64,000 bases of DNA from Euglena gracilis (lineage: Eukaryota > Euglenida > Euglenophyceae > Euglenales), in contig CP154957.1 in assembly GCA_039621445.1 (NCBI GenBank), forward strand, positions 30,409,778-30,473,777, written 5' to 3'. Positions 54,841-63,640 of the stretch are shown piece after piece (position 1 is the stretch's first letter; the number at the start of each line of letters is the position of its first letter). The translations under genes were made by a program, and so were the position numbers. Under the pieces are notes generated by a model. The model was not told the DNA's origin. It searched no databases and was given only the letters and a program-made list of their open reading frames with translations.

Positions 54841-56307
54841 CCTTCCAAAGGCGGTGATGGGAAACCACCACCGGAAGGTGGCGCTGGAGGTCAGACTGGC
54901 GGACAGCCGAAAGGCCCTACGACAATGCACGACTATTCGGCCGTTGCATCGTCCGGGTACGGCCAGAGCAAACCGAAAGGTCAGGCTCGTGGTCGACAGG
55001 CCCAATCTTCCGCCGCATCGACGGATGAGGAGCAGGATGAACCTGCTTCACCTCCTGTGTCTGCGGATGTCCAGCTCTGGACCCAGGATATCCTGACCAG
55101 ACTAGGCACCGTGGAAGAGAGGACGAAGAAACTGGCTGCTATTAGGCACCAGACAGGGTCACTGAATCGATGGATTCAGCCCCTCTTCGTCCGCGGAGAA
55201 CCTTTCCACTATGTCCCGGAACATACCTGGACATTCTGGAACAGGCGCTCACCCAGAGTACTAGTACAGTACTTTGGCGAGGACTGCGTGTTGGATTTCC
55301 AGCACGGCACGTCCTTTGCCTGGACGTGCACCGTGTGCCACCATGTGCGGCACAACCAACCGCTTGTGCATGTGTGCAAGCGGCAGGTGCAATCTTCGTG
55401 GTTCCATCACAGGGCACATGTGCCGAACTGTGTGGCGCTCGTATGTGGCGAGTGCCTGAACGCCTGGAAGCACAGCTTGAACTACTCCTACAGTGAGAAT
55501 GCTCACGACAGGGATATCCCTGCCTTGTGCATCAACTGTATAGGAGGCAAGTTCGTGCAGACTGCTGATGGAGCAGTCACCACCATTGTCCCCCAGCACT
55601 GGGAGACACTGGAGAAGTGGAAGAAGGAGTACAAGCAGGTGGAAGGCCGCCTGAAGCACTCCGACTTCCGAAAGGTAGAAAGCCACCGCCACACGGGAAT
55701 GGCCCGTGAGTTCCAGATCGACGCGGGGGCAATGCGCCTCGCCGTCGAGGAACACGCCAAGGTAAGAATGCCTTACCTCTGGACTGATGGCGACTGGGAG
55801 ACACAGGTTTACCCCCTGTTCTCCAAGCGTCAGCATGGCGGATACGCCTTGCCACTGTGGCCTCCTGAAGAACACGATTTGGTGGACTTCAGAGGTTGGT
55901 TGGCGGCTGTATTACGGCCCCATACCGCAAGAGCTCGGACAGCGAGGTGGATGTATGACATCAACTTCAAGCAGACCCCGGGGATGCCCCCGCAGGTGCC
56001 TGCGAATCACCCCCGGATGAATTACATCATCTGGCCGGTGATGCTGCCCAGAATTTTCTGGGAGCAACTCCAACGGTATCTTCAACATCATGCTGAACGT
56101 ACCAGGGAGAAGCTGCCGGATAATTGGATCAAGGACTGGGAGACCCCTTCCTTTGATGTCAACGATCCGGAGCTCAACACCATTCGGAGTGAATCAGCTC
56201 CGCCGCGTTCCCCACGCCAACTGGAGTTGGTTGAGGACCGATTAGGGGATCCCCAACACGACTACTGGCGTGAGGTGCGCGAACGCCCAGCCGATAAAGG
56301 CAGGTGA
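54841..56307 (+). pseudogene. Chromovirus third ORF, part 3 (Cys/His-rich, unknown)
   Basis: Sense-like sequence in this frame begins about 54841 (PSKGGDGKPPPEGGAGGQTG) before the first ATG at 54925, so it is probably the continuation of part 2 after a one-base frameshift. It contains a Cys/His cluster suited to zinc binding: WTCTVCHHVRH, LVHVCKRQ, HHRAHVPNCVALVCGECL and ALCINCIGGKF. Further ordered segments are MREF-like REFQIDAGAMRLAVEEHAKV, VDFRGWLAAVLRPHTARART and MNYIIWPVMLPRIFWEQLQ. It ends at TGA 56305-56307. No family recognised. Confidence 0.6.
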
Positions 56308-57119
56308 GGTGTCTGTAAGCGCCAATGCGGCGTCTTTCAGCACCCTCGTCGGGTATTCGCCTGACACCCTGTTTGGGTATTCGCCCGAACAACCCCTTCG
56401 AAGACCCTTTGCGGTATTCGCCGCTAGTAAGTTCCCACCGGGATGCTGCCACGTGCAGGATTCCGTGCGCATGCATGCACACCCCTCTCCCCTCTCCCCT
56501 CTCGCGGGCGTGCGACACGCAGCGCACAGGGCCGACGGCCTCTTTTCCTTTCCCTTTCTTTTCTTTCGGCCGTTTGAGGCCTTAAGGCTGCCAGACAGCA
56601 CAACTTTTCTGGCCTAAGCCAACCCCCCCCTCCTCTCTACTTTCCCCCCGGGGCAAATGCTGTCGCCGGCAGTTGGTTTTGTAGAGTAGGATTTCCTTTT
56701 GTGTGGTCAGGTTTGACTGGCCATGCGCCCTGCCCAGGTTTGACTGGTCAGAGGCCCCCTCCTTCCACACCCTCCCCATGGGTTTTCCTGGAATGCCCAT
56801 GGACCCAACCCCAAGTGCTTTGGGCACACCCAAACTGGGTGGATGGGTTTGCTTAGCAAGGAAACCTGCCAGCCCCATTTTCCCCAATGGGCTATAATAT
56901 ACTATATATCCATAAGCCACCGCAGAATAGGTGAAACCATTTTGCGCGTTTTGGTCTTTTTGGGTCCCCTCCTTTCCGCCCCCCCCTTTTGAGTGGACCC
57001 CTGTGCGACGGAAAGGGCCCCTGTGGATGCGCCAGGGTGCACCTCCCACAGACCAGGTCTGTGTCCGAAATCCCTGTGGCCAGAATGCCTAGTCCAAAGG
57101 GGAAATCAGGCATAGCCCT
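56308..57119 (+). other. Chromovirus 3' untranslated leader to PPT
   Basis: Non-coding. Three GGGTATTCGCC words occur at 56351-56420 and two GGTTTGACTGG words at 56709-56752. No gene is seen. A polypurine tract closes it. Confidence 0.6.
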
Positions 57120-57129
57120 GGGAGGGGGA
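57120..57129 (+). promoter_or_regulatory. Chromovirus polypurine tract
   Basis: GGGAGGGGGA immediately before the 3' LTR. It is the expected primer for plus-strand synthesis and also fixes the LTR start at 57130. Confidence 0.8.
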
Positions 57130-57437
57130 TGTGTACCAGGCGTATGCTTCTGTCCCCTTCCGTTGAGGAAGTTAGGATGGAAGCAGATCCTGTTAGGATT
57201 TCCTAATGGGTGCCCCTTCTCTCTCCACTTGTGGTATTCTGTTAGTCTTTCCTTTTCTCCGGACCGGACTTGGTTATCCAGTCCGTCCTCCCTGCATTGC
57301 TCCGTGCTTTGCTTCTTGGGAAGTGGGAAAAGGGTTTTTACTGTTACTCTGATTTTCAGTTCCCAAGTAGGTGCGCCAAGGCGAAAGCGAAGGCTTTTGG
57401 GAATTGGGAAAGGGGAATTGGGAATCAGACGTACACT
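57130..57437 (+). repeat. Chromovirus 3' LTR
   Basis: 308 bases, starting TGTGTACCAGGCG and ending GTACACT. It is followed by the GTGCG duplication at 57438-57442. Confidence 0.88.
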
Positions 57438-57442
57438 GTGCG

Positions 57443-57890
57443 GCGGTGTGATCGGCATGTTACCCGCCTCCTCCTCGATGAAGGAATTGTGGTCCTGGGA
57501 TCTTGATTCGAGAGTGGCGGTGTGAACCTCCCGTGTTACCTGCCCTCATTCATCATTCACAACGTGGACATTGTGCGTGCTATGGACTACGATTTTAATC
57601 CCCTGACTCAGAATTTGCTGTACTTTACTTCCCCCCCCAAAAAAAGAAACCCGCCGGCCACACCCCAGCAAGGGAAAACGAAAGGCGAGGCTGAAGGCCT
57701 CGCCCCCCCCCCCAGGGGTAACCCCCCCGGGGGCCCAAAAAACCCCAGGCCACATGCCCACGGGGGCCCGGGCGCGAGCCCCCCCCCCGAAGCCGAATGC
57801 TTCGGGAAACAAAAAAAACCGGGCCCGAACACTCCCCGGGGCCGCCTCAAAAATTTCCGAAGGCGTTACGCAAGCGGTCGGGGAGAGGAG
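57443..57890 (+). other. Right flank of chromovirus up to the right direct repeat
   Basis: Contains the fourth GGCGGTGTGAACC...TTACCTGCC motif (about 57513-57542), then C/G-run-rich sequence and a purine tract GGGGAGAGGAG at 57880-57890 that touches the right 208-bp repeat. Open frames here are low-complexity by-products. Confidence 0.5.
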
Positions 57891-58098
57891 TGTTGGCGGC
57901 GGCCCCGGGGTGCGGCGCCGGGCGGGACCAAAAAGACCAACCGCGGAATCTTCCGCTTTGCGGAAGTTCCTAATTTAAGTACAATGGACTGCCTTTCTGT
58001 AGGTGGGTCCAAGCCTGAACGCTTCATCCATCAAGCTGGCAAAGTCTTGTGCATTCAAATGTCAAGGATAAGAAAGGGAAAGACACCCCAAGGAGACA
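57891..58098 (+). repeat. 208-bp direct repeat, right copy (LTR-like)
   Basis: Same length and ends as 30513-30720. The preceding GGGGAGAGGAG could be a polypurine tract. Flanking bases do not show a target duplication. Confidence 0.5.
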
Positions 58099-58363
58099 GA
58101 AAACTCAAGGGTGGCAGGGACACCGAAGGCGAAGCACAAAGACATTTTGATCCCGACGACCCCATCCATATAAGAAAGTTGGTCTTCAAACGCCCTCGGT
58201 CAGCAGAAAACGGGGGCCCAGGGAAAGAGACAGCACAGTGTTCGCCACGTCAGAGACGTTGCAGCCAGTCGGAAGCAAGCAAGTCCTAACCAAACCACAA
58301 AGTAAGCAAGGCATATCCTCACAATATATTTGTGCTCCGCCCGCGGTTTCCCTTCCTCCATTC

Positions 58364-58387
58364 TCGGTTTTCCTCGAGGGAGTACGA
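58364..58387 (-). repeat. 24-nt inverted repeat, right copy
   Basis: Exact reverse complement of 30485-30508. In both places the sense strand could encode RTPSRKT, which suggests a shared, inverted coding fragment. Confidence 0.85.
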
Positions 58388-58520
58388 AGATATGGTGGTG
58401 ACACAAATGCAAACGTCCTAAGTAGGAAAAAAAACCTTTCAGGCACGAACAAGCAGGAATTGGCAATGAGACAAGGGCGAAGCACAAGAAGGTGCTGAGA
58501 CCCTGTTTATTTGTGCCGGC

Positions 58521-59010
58521 TTGTTTGCGATGTGCTTTGTGTCGGGGGTGCTTCTTATTTCTCCAAGTGGGGGGAGAAAACCCTACCTGAACGAAATTAT
58601 CAAGCCACTGCTTCATTGGTGTCGAGAAAAGAGGATCAACCTGCAGCTTGTTTTTGTATCCTCACAAGATCAGGTGGCAGATCCCCTGACCAGGGAAATC
58701 CAAGGCAGGGGGATTACACTCTCCACTGGATAGTGTTGCAAAAGGACTGCACTTTTTTCACCCCCACGTTCTACCAAAAATAGAGATGTTTTGTACCCAC
58801 AGCAATAAATCCATTTTTACAGCAGTTGGTCTCACCAAAGGGCCTTCCTTCGTCGATGCCTTCAAAAAAGCTTAAACAACCTTCCACCAGTGTATTCAAA
58901 CCATCCATGGACAGTTATTCCTTAGTGGGTAAACATATTAACCCAAAACCCACAGTGGGTGCCTCATGGTAGTGCCTTACTGGGGTTCAACGGCATAGTG
59001 GCGTTAGTTA
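58521..59010 (+). pseudogene. DIRS-like retroelement: RNase H end and tail domain, decayed
   Basis: The segment at 58575-58710 reads NEIIKPLLHWCREKRINLQL and VFVSSQDQVADPLTR, the C-terminal RNase H motif with its last Asp. After frameshifts it continues as FFTPTFYQKIEMFCTHSNKS, GPSFVDAFKKA and CLMVVPYWGS near 58960, matching in order the tail domain (TP..F..I, VDAF, (V/A)PYW.S) seen at 31.2 kb and in the chromovirus Pol. It is probably the 3' half of the element whose RT lies at 28.8-30.1 kb, separated by the later insertions. Confidence 0.6.
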
Positions 59011-59012
59011 AT

Positions 59013-59095
59013 CAGTTTCCAAAAAGGTAGGTCCTTTACAAAGGTAACGCCTTCAAAAAGGTAGGTCCTTTACAAAGGAAACGCCTTCAAAAATT
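59013..59095 (+). repeat. 36-bp tandem repeat, two copies
   Basis: The unit reads AAAAAGGTAGGTCCTTTACA followed by AAGGTAACGCCTTC. Two copies are nearly identical. Confidence 0.8.
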
Positions 59096-59590
59096 TGGGG
59101 GAAATATTGTTGGCAAGACAGGTGGCTCTGGAGTCAGCTACAAACCTGGAAGTCGTAGAAGCCATGCTGACCCTACGCGACTTCAATCACACCAATGCTC
59201 AGAATGAGCACTCTGCTTGCCTGCTGTCACCTGGTTTTCAGACCGTAAGGTTCCACCCTCTCCTGCAGAGAGTTAGAAAGTTGTGGAATGTATCCACTCA
59301 AATGTGGAATGTATCCCCTCAAAAGTACACCAGTTACTGAGATGCCTCTGAACTAATAAAAGAATTGTCCAGGTTGGCTCATCCGTAAAGGACACGTCCA
59401 TTGTGGATTTGAGAAAGAGATTGATCATTTGCTGGAGAATTGTGAGTCTACACAGTGCGGTGGACTTACACAGAACTGAATGAAGTGTGAGCGTTGCAAA
59501 AAAAAATACATTTTTTATTGTCCAAAGGAAGGGTTGGAAATTCCCCAAATGGAAAGAAGTAATTAAGTTGGAAAGTACCCCTCAGATCAG
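59095..59590 (+). other. Interval with no firm gene
   Basis: An open frame at 59095-59340 (ILLARQVALESATNLEVVEA) might be a further remnant of the same decayed element, but I see no motif. A short TGGAATGTATCC(A/C)CTCAAA duplication lies at 59283-59320. Confidence 0.35.
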
Positions 59591-59592
59591 TC

Positions 59593-59725
59593 CTTCACAC
59601 CTGATGAAACGATATGTCTTTGGAGCAACAGGCCTTGTCCTGGTGGGGCCAGCTGTGATCAAAACCCCTTAACTTTTAACAGGATTAATTAAGGGAAATC
59701 ATGTCAGGAAACAGTGTCCCACTGA
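59593..59725 (+). repeat. Direct repeat A, copy 1
   Basis: Matches 63440-63582 (segments such as CCTTGTCCTGGTGGGGCC and AAATCATGTCAGGAAAC). In copy 1 the run from A into B is interrupted at ACTGA by a 674-bp insertion. Confidence 0.8.
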
Positions 59726-60399
59726 GTGCGCGGTCCGAGGGTGCCCGCCCCAAGGATGGGTCCCAAGGGGGCCCAAATGGGCCACGAAGGGCCGCGAGGG
59801 GGCTCCAAGGCCCCCAAGGGCCTTTTGAGGCCCCTCTGGCCCCAAAGGGGCCCCACAACCCATTTTGACCAAGCCAAGAAAAGGTAAAGGGGGGGCAGGT
59901 TGAGGGGGCCAACAGGCAACCCCCAAGGGGATGCGCAAGCCCTGCTGGGCTTTTCGCAAGCATGCGCACCCCCTTGGTGGGTGCTTGGGATGGCGCAATT
60001 CATTAAGAATTGCGCAGAGTATACCAAGTAGCCCCCCAGCTGCAGCCCCCCTGCAATGGTAAATTTTCTGTGCAGGGCTCTTTTTCTTTTCTGTTCACAC
60101 TCTGTTCATTTTTGTTCACCAATTGTTTGCTTGCAAGTCAATTCAAGGGCAATACAAGTGAATTGATTGTTTCAAAAAAGCATCAAATTGCATTCACACC
60201 CAAGTATTCAAAGTATGTCATTTGCCAATTTTGCCAATTCAACATCTTCATCTACACCAACACCTACCCCTGCCCCACTTTTTCACCAAGCGGAAAACCC
60301 ACACCAGGTGGGCCCGACGGGCTCAAACTTAAACGATCCTACGCAGGTTGCGCCACCGGGGGTCCATTCACAGGGACCTCAGGAGGGGCAACCCTTACA
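59726..60399. mobile_element. 674-bp insertion with 5-bp target duplication (solo LTR or non-autonomous element)
   Basis: Inserted between repeats A and B, which are joined directly in the second copy at about 63582. ACTGA is present on both sides (59721-59725 and 60400-60404). The ends are GTGCGCGGT and CCCTTACA, close to TG...CA. The left half is rich in GGCCC words; the right half has an open frame with a Ser/Thr/Pro-rich start (MSFANFANSTSSSTPTPTP at about 60216). It could be a solo LTR. No related full-length element is visible here. Confidence 0.6.
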
Positions 60400-60770
60400 A
60401 CTGAAAACCCCACAACGGCAGAGGTGCAGGGTCTTGTGGTGGAAAATAGTTGGCGGCGCTGGGTTGGGGGCTCTTTTCGCAATCCACACCTTTTCTGACG
60501 CCCGACCCCGGGCCCCCTGTTTGGCCGCCTTCGGCTTCGCCTTGGGTTTTGCCTTTGCCTTGTGCTTTGAATTCCATTGGCAGGAAACTTCCACTTCAAC
60601 TTTTCAAACTTCAACCACAGCACAAAACTCAACTATACGCCAGGGGGCCGCGACCCATGGGCCCAGCAATCAACCCATGAGGTTTGACTGTGCAGAAAAA
60701 AAAGAATTATAATGTGCAGCGCGCGCTTAGTCCCAATTAACAGGCTTCAGGCTGCTCACACTCCCCTCAC
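60400..60770 (+). repeat. Direct repeat B, copy 1
   Basis: About 350 bases matched at 63085-63430. Landmarks are GGGGGCTCTTTTCGCAATCC, GCCTTCGGCTTCGCCTTGGG, CCATGGGCCCAGCAATCAAC and AATTAACAGGCTTCAG. Confidence 0.85.
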
Positions 60771-60814
60771 CACGAAAATTGCCGGGCAGTTTTTAAAAGA
60801 CTCATTGTGCAGCC

Positions 60815-61270
60815 TGAACACCTCGCCCCCCCGGGGGTCGAATCTCGCCCCCCCCGGGGGGGGGTCCCGTTCGTCCTCCACGGGGGGTCAACTTGCAAAG
60901 GGGGGTCGTGGACACCTGCTGGGGTCGTGGACTGGAGTAACCGGTGCGTCGTCACGGTGAAGGAGACCCCCCCTAACTGAAGTGGAGTATGTGCCTGGCG
61001 GGCGCTTGGTGGCCGGCGTCGTAAACAAGGTAAGTCCCTCCAGGCTCCGGCCACCTCCACGTACACAGACAAAAAGAGCCAGAGGCGAACAACAGCGCCA
61101 GGCCAGAAGAATGGATAAAAGGCAACAAAAAACAGCCACAGTGCACACAGGGGGTCACGTTCGTCCCCCCTGGGGGGTCGAAACTCAACCTGGGGGGGGG
61201 TCCCGTTCGTCCCCCTCCCCGGGGGGTCGAAACTCGCCCCGGGGGCTCCTTAAACGAAAATTTCTCCTAC
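60815..61270 (+). repeat. GGGGTCGAAACTC / CCCGTTCGTCC repeat cluster
   Basis: Repeated modules in which a C-run and a G-run are followed by GGGGTCGAA(A/T)CTC(G/A) or TCCCGTTCGTCC (at 60826-60890 and 61150-61250). GGGGTCGAATCTCGCCCC resembles a tRNA T-arm or an internal promoter B box, but no tRNA can be built around it. Confidence 0.6.
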
Positions 61271-61734
61271 CTTGGGTTTAAACTCCACCGGTGGGGGCTC
61301 CAAACCGAACATCACTAAAAAAAGCCTGCCCCCGCCCCGCGGTCTCAACTCAGCGGGAGAGGGGCCTGGGCCGGAATTCTCTGAAAAATGTAAAACTGGA
61401 CATCCCCCCCCCCTCGCGGTGGAAGCTCAGGGGTAAAGCGGCCTGGGGTCCTGAACCCACAACAACATCGCGCTCTCTCCGAAACTCAAAGCCTTCCACT
61501 CCCAGGGTAGAGACTCACTGGGGCCAGGCGAAAAGGCAAAGGCGATAAGGCAACGATCGTGGTCCAGTGTCAAAAGATGGAAAAGTCCAATGTTGAAATG
61601 TGAACAGTCAAACCAGACCCACAAATCCCAGTGTAGGCCTCAAACGTTCCTACCAGGGCAACACGTCAAAGAGGAGGACTGCACACCATTGACCATCAAA
61701 CCAAGAATGTCACCGAGCTGGGCGTCCAGTGAGG

Positions 61735-62010
61735 TCGTAACTCACCAGGGGTCAATTGTCACATTTTGAAACCCATCACTGCACCCACCTGGGGTCGAAT
61801 CCCGCCAGATGGGTCATCCCTCACATTCAGAACACGAAACATGTACCCCCAACCTGGGTCGAAACTCACCAGATGGGTCATCTCATTCAGAAAACGATAC
61901 ATGTACCCCTCTACCTGGGGTCGAAACACACTAGATGGGTCATTTTTCACTCGAAAATCCCAAAAACCTGCATCACCCCAATACTGGGGTCGTAACTCAC
62001 CAGGAGGGGA
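61735..62010 (+). repeat. Diverged tandem repeat of about 65-75 bp, four copies
   Basis: Unit core: ACCTGGGGTCGAAACTCACC followed by AGATGGGTCAT, a variable TTCA-rich part and AC(A)TGTACCCC. Copies begin at about 61788, 61851, 61914 and 61979. Each carries the same GGGTCGAAAC motif as the cluster at 60.8-61.3 kb. Confidence 0.75.
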
Positions 62011-62107
62011 ACCCCAAAATGCAGGCCAACTCTAAACAGGAGGGCTAGCGGGGCGGACTCTTTGCCTGTTACCCGGGCCGCCTTTTCAGTTCAGCCACTC
62101 CCCCCTC

Positions 62108-62371
62108 TCACTCCCACCATCCCTGGTGGTGAAGCAGGCGGTCCTTCCGCCTCTTCCGCTTCTCTGTCCCCGTCAGCGGCCTCATCTCCAAAAGCACATC
62201 CCACTGTCGAACTTGGGCATCCCGCTCGTACTGCACGGCTAGCCGTCGAAACTCCGCTATGGACTCGTCCACTGCCGCCGGCGGAGCCTCCGCCGTCGAC
62301 GACGATGCACTGCTTCCAGCTGGTCCTTCGGTGATGTCCTGGCCAGCCAGTTTGGGCTGACTGCCACTCAT
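62108..62371 (-). CDS. Possible small coding segment, unknown
   Basis: A minus-strand frame beginning MSGSQPKLAGQDITEGPAGS and continuing VDESIAEFRRLAVQYERDAQ, VRQWDVLLEMRPLTGTEKRK. The central part has a natural helical look and the start lies after a low-complexity Ser/Ala linker. The overlapping minus frame (62091-62384) and plus frame (62062-62334) are glycine- or serine-rich shadows. No family recognised. It could be an exon or part of a retroelement Gag. Confidence 0.35.
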   Translation of the reverse strand: MSGSQPKLAGQDITEGPAGSSASSSTAEAPPAAVDESIAEFRRLAVQYERDAQVRQWDVLLEMRPLTGTEKRKRRKDRLLHHQGWWE

Positions 62372-62395
62372 CCCACAGTGGCATCCAATATCAGC

Positions 62396-62995
62396 CTAGC
62401 AAAATCCATCACACTTCCGTCCTTCCCCCGGAGGGAATCTAATCACCGCCAGGACGGAGAATTCAGGGACCCCAGCTGCCGAAGCACGGCTGGAGGTTTG
62501 GATCTCCATCGATACATCACCCACGCTGGAGAACTCAGGCACCTCAGCGGCCGCAGCACGAGTGGCGGTTTGGATCTCCATTGGTCCTCGACCCCCAACA
62601 GCCGAAGCACTGCTGGGGTGTGCAGCTGCATGCCCGATGTCGTCATTCCCAATGTCGTCATGTGCAATGCTGCACGTCCCGATAGCGGCCGAATCTCTGC
62701 TGGGGGACCCTCTATCGGCGGCCAAAGCACAGCCAGCTTTCTGAATGGCCAAACACTGAGTGGTTGTACAGGGCCGGGTCGTGCCTCCATCACGTCCAAC
62801 TTCAGCGTGCCGGGCCAGGGCATCCACCACCTGCCCTGACCTGGCCGCCACTGCATGCACACCTCTGTCATCTGCATCTAAATCAAGGCCAGCCCCAGGA
62901 TGCGCCACATGTGCATGCGATACATCTGCACCATGCACCCACGTGCATCTGTGGCATGACACAGACGTACATCTTGAACATGTTGAAGAAGTCAA
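62396..62995 (-). CDS. Possible coding segment with internal 66-bp repeats, unknown
   Basis: A 199-codon minus-strand frame. Near its end it has the repeated segment MEIQTATRAAAAEVPEFSSV and MEIQTSSRASAAGVPEFSVL, from two tandem 66-bp units at 62455-62590. The His/Asp/Ala-rich rest (HDDIGNDDIGHAAAH) also comes from short repeats. It may be a repeat by-product and not a gene. Confidence 0.25.
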   Translation of the reverse strand: MTSSTCSRCTSVSCHRCTWVHGADVSHAHVAHPGAGLDLDADDRGVHAVAARSGQVVDALARHAEVGRDGGTTRPCTTTQCLAIQKAGCALAADRGSPSRDSAAIGTCSIAHDDIGNDDIGHAAAHPSSASAVGGRGPMEIQTATRAAAAEVPEFSSVGDVSMEIQTSSRASAAGVPEFSVLAVIRFPPGEGRKCDGFC

Positions 62996-63084
62996 GCGCC
63001 AGGATGTACCACAGGTGCATGCACCAGTCCAGCATTCTCCGCCATGCCATCTGTCTGGTCGTTACAGCTGAGTTGATTGTGAAA

Positions 63085-63430
63085 CAAGGACGGCGTCGGG
63101 GTGGGGGCTCTTTTCGTAATCCGCAACTTTTCCGCCGCCCGACCCCGGGCCCCCTGTTTTGCTGCCTTCGGCTTCGCCTTGGGTTTTGCCTTTGCCTTGC
63201 GCTTTGCTTTCCATTGGCAGGCAACTTCCACTTCAACTTTTTAAACTTCAAACACAGCACAAAACTAAAATCTCCAAATCCTCATTCAGTCCCATGATCC
63301 AGAAAAACGCCAGGGGGCCACGACCCATGGGCCCAGCAATCAACTCACGAGGTTTGACTGTACATAAAAAAACGAGAATTACAATGTGTAGCGCGCGCGC
63401 TCAGTCCTAATTAACAGGCTTCAGACTGCG
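63085..63430 (+). repeat. Direct repeat B, copy 2
   Basis: Second copy of 60400-60770, with a short insertion near 63270 (ATCTCCAAATCCTCATTCAG) relative to copy 1. Confidence 0.85.
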
Positions 63431-63439
63431 CACACCCCC

Positions 63440-63640
63440 AGTTCAGTCCTTCGCACCTGGTGAAACGGATGTCTTTGGAGAAAAAATCCTTGTCCTGGTG
63501 GGGCCAGCTGTGGTCAAAACCCTTAACTTTTAGCAGGAATAATTCAGGTAAATCATGTCAGGAAACATTGTCCCACTGGAAACCCCACAGCAGCAGGGGT
63601 GCAGGGGTTTTGTGGTGGAAAAAAAGTTTTAGCAATTAGG
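63440..63640 (+). repeat. Direct repeat A, copy 2, joined to the start of repeat B
   Basis: Matches 59593-59725 and then runs without interruption into GAAACCCCACAGCAGC...GGTGGAAA, the start of repeat B. This is the empty site for the 674-bp insertion in copy 1. Confidence 0.8.

Larger units (their letters stand above)
32228..57437 (+). mobile_element. Giant Ty3/gypsy chromovirus with nested insertion
   Basis: Two LTRs (32228-32533 and 57130-57437), a primer-binding site matching initiator-Met tRNA, Gag with zinc knuckle, protease, RT, RNase H, integrase with GPF-type module and a C-terminal chromodomain, plus a polypurine tract before the 3' LTR. The 5-bp sequence GTGCG flanks both ends (32223-32227 and 57438-57442). 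Total span is 25.2 kb, or about 16.1 kb after removing the 9.06-kb nested element. That is well above the 5-8 kb common for chromoviruses. A region of about 5.5 kb with long ORFs lies between the chromodomain and the 3' LTR. The frames contain about ten in-frame stops and at least five frameshifts, so this copy is dead. Confidence 0.93.

Noticed and set aside
50774-56307. Reading the third ORF as an env gene
   Set aside because: I see no signal peptide, no fusion-peptide or membrane-anchor pattern and no cleavage site. The one hydrophobic stretch near 54205 is short and lies in a disordered region.
59685-60027. Three overlapping minus-strand ORFs of 94-107 codons
   Set aside because: They arise from GGCCC-rich low-complexity sequence open in all three frames.
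60826-62010. tRNA genes at the GGGGTCGAATCC motifs
   Set aside because: No acceptor stem, D-arm or anticodon arm can be placed around any copy. Only the T-arm-like piece is present.
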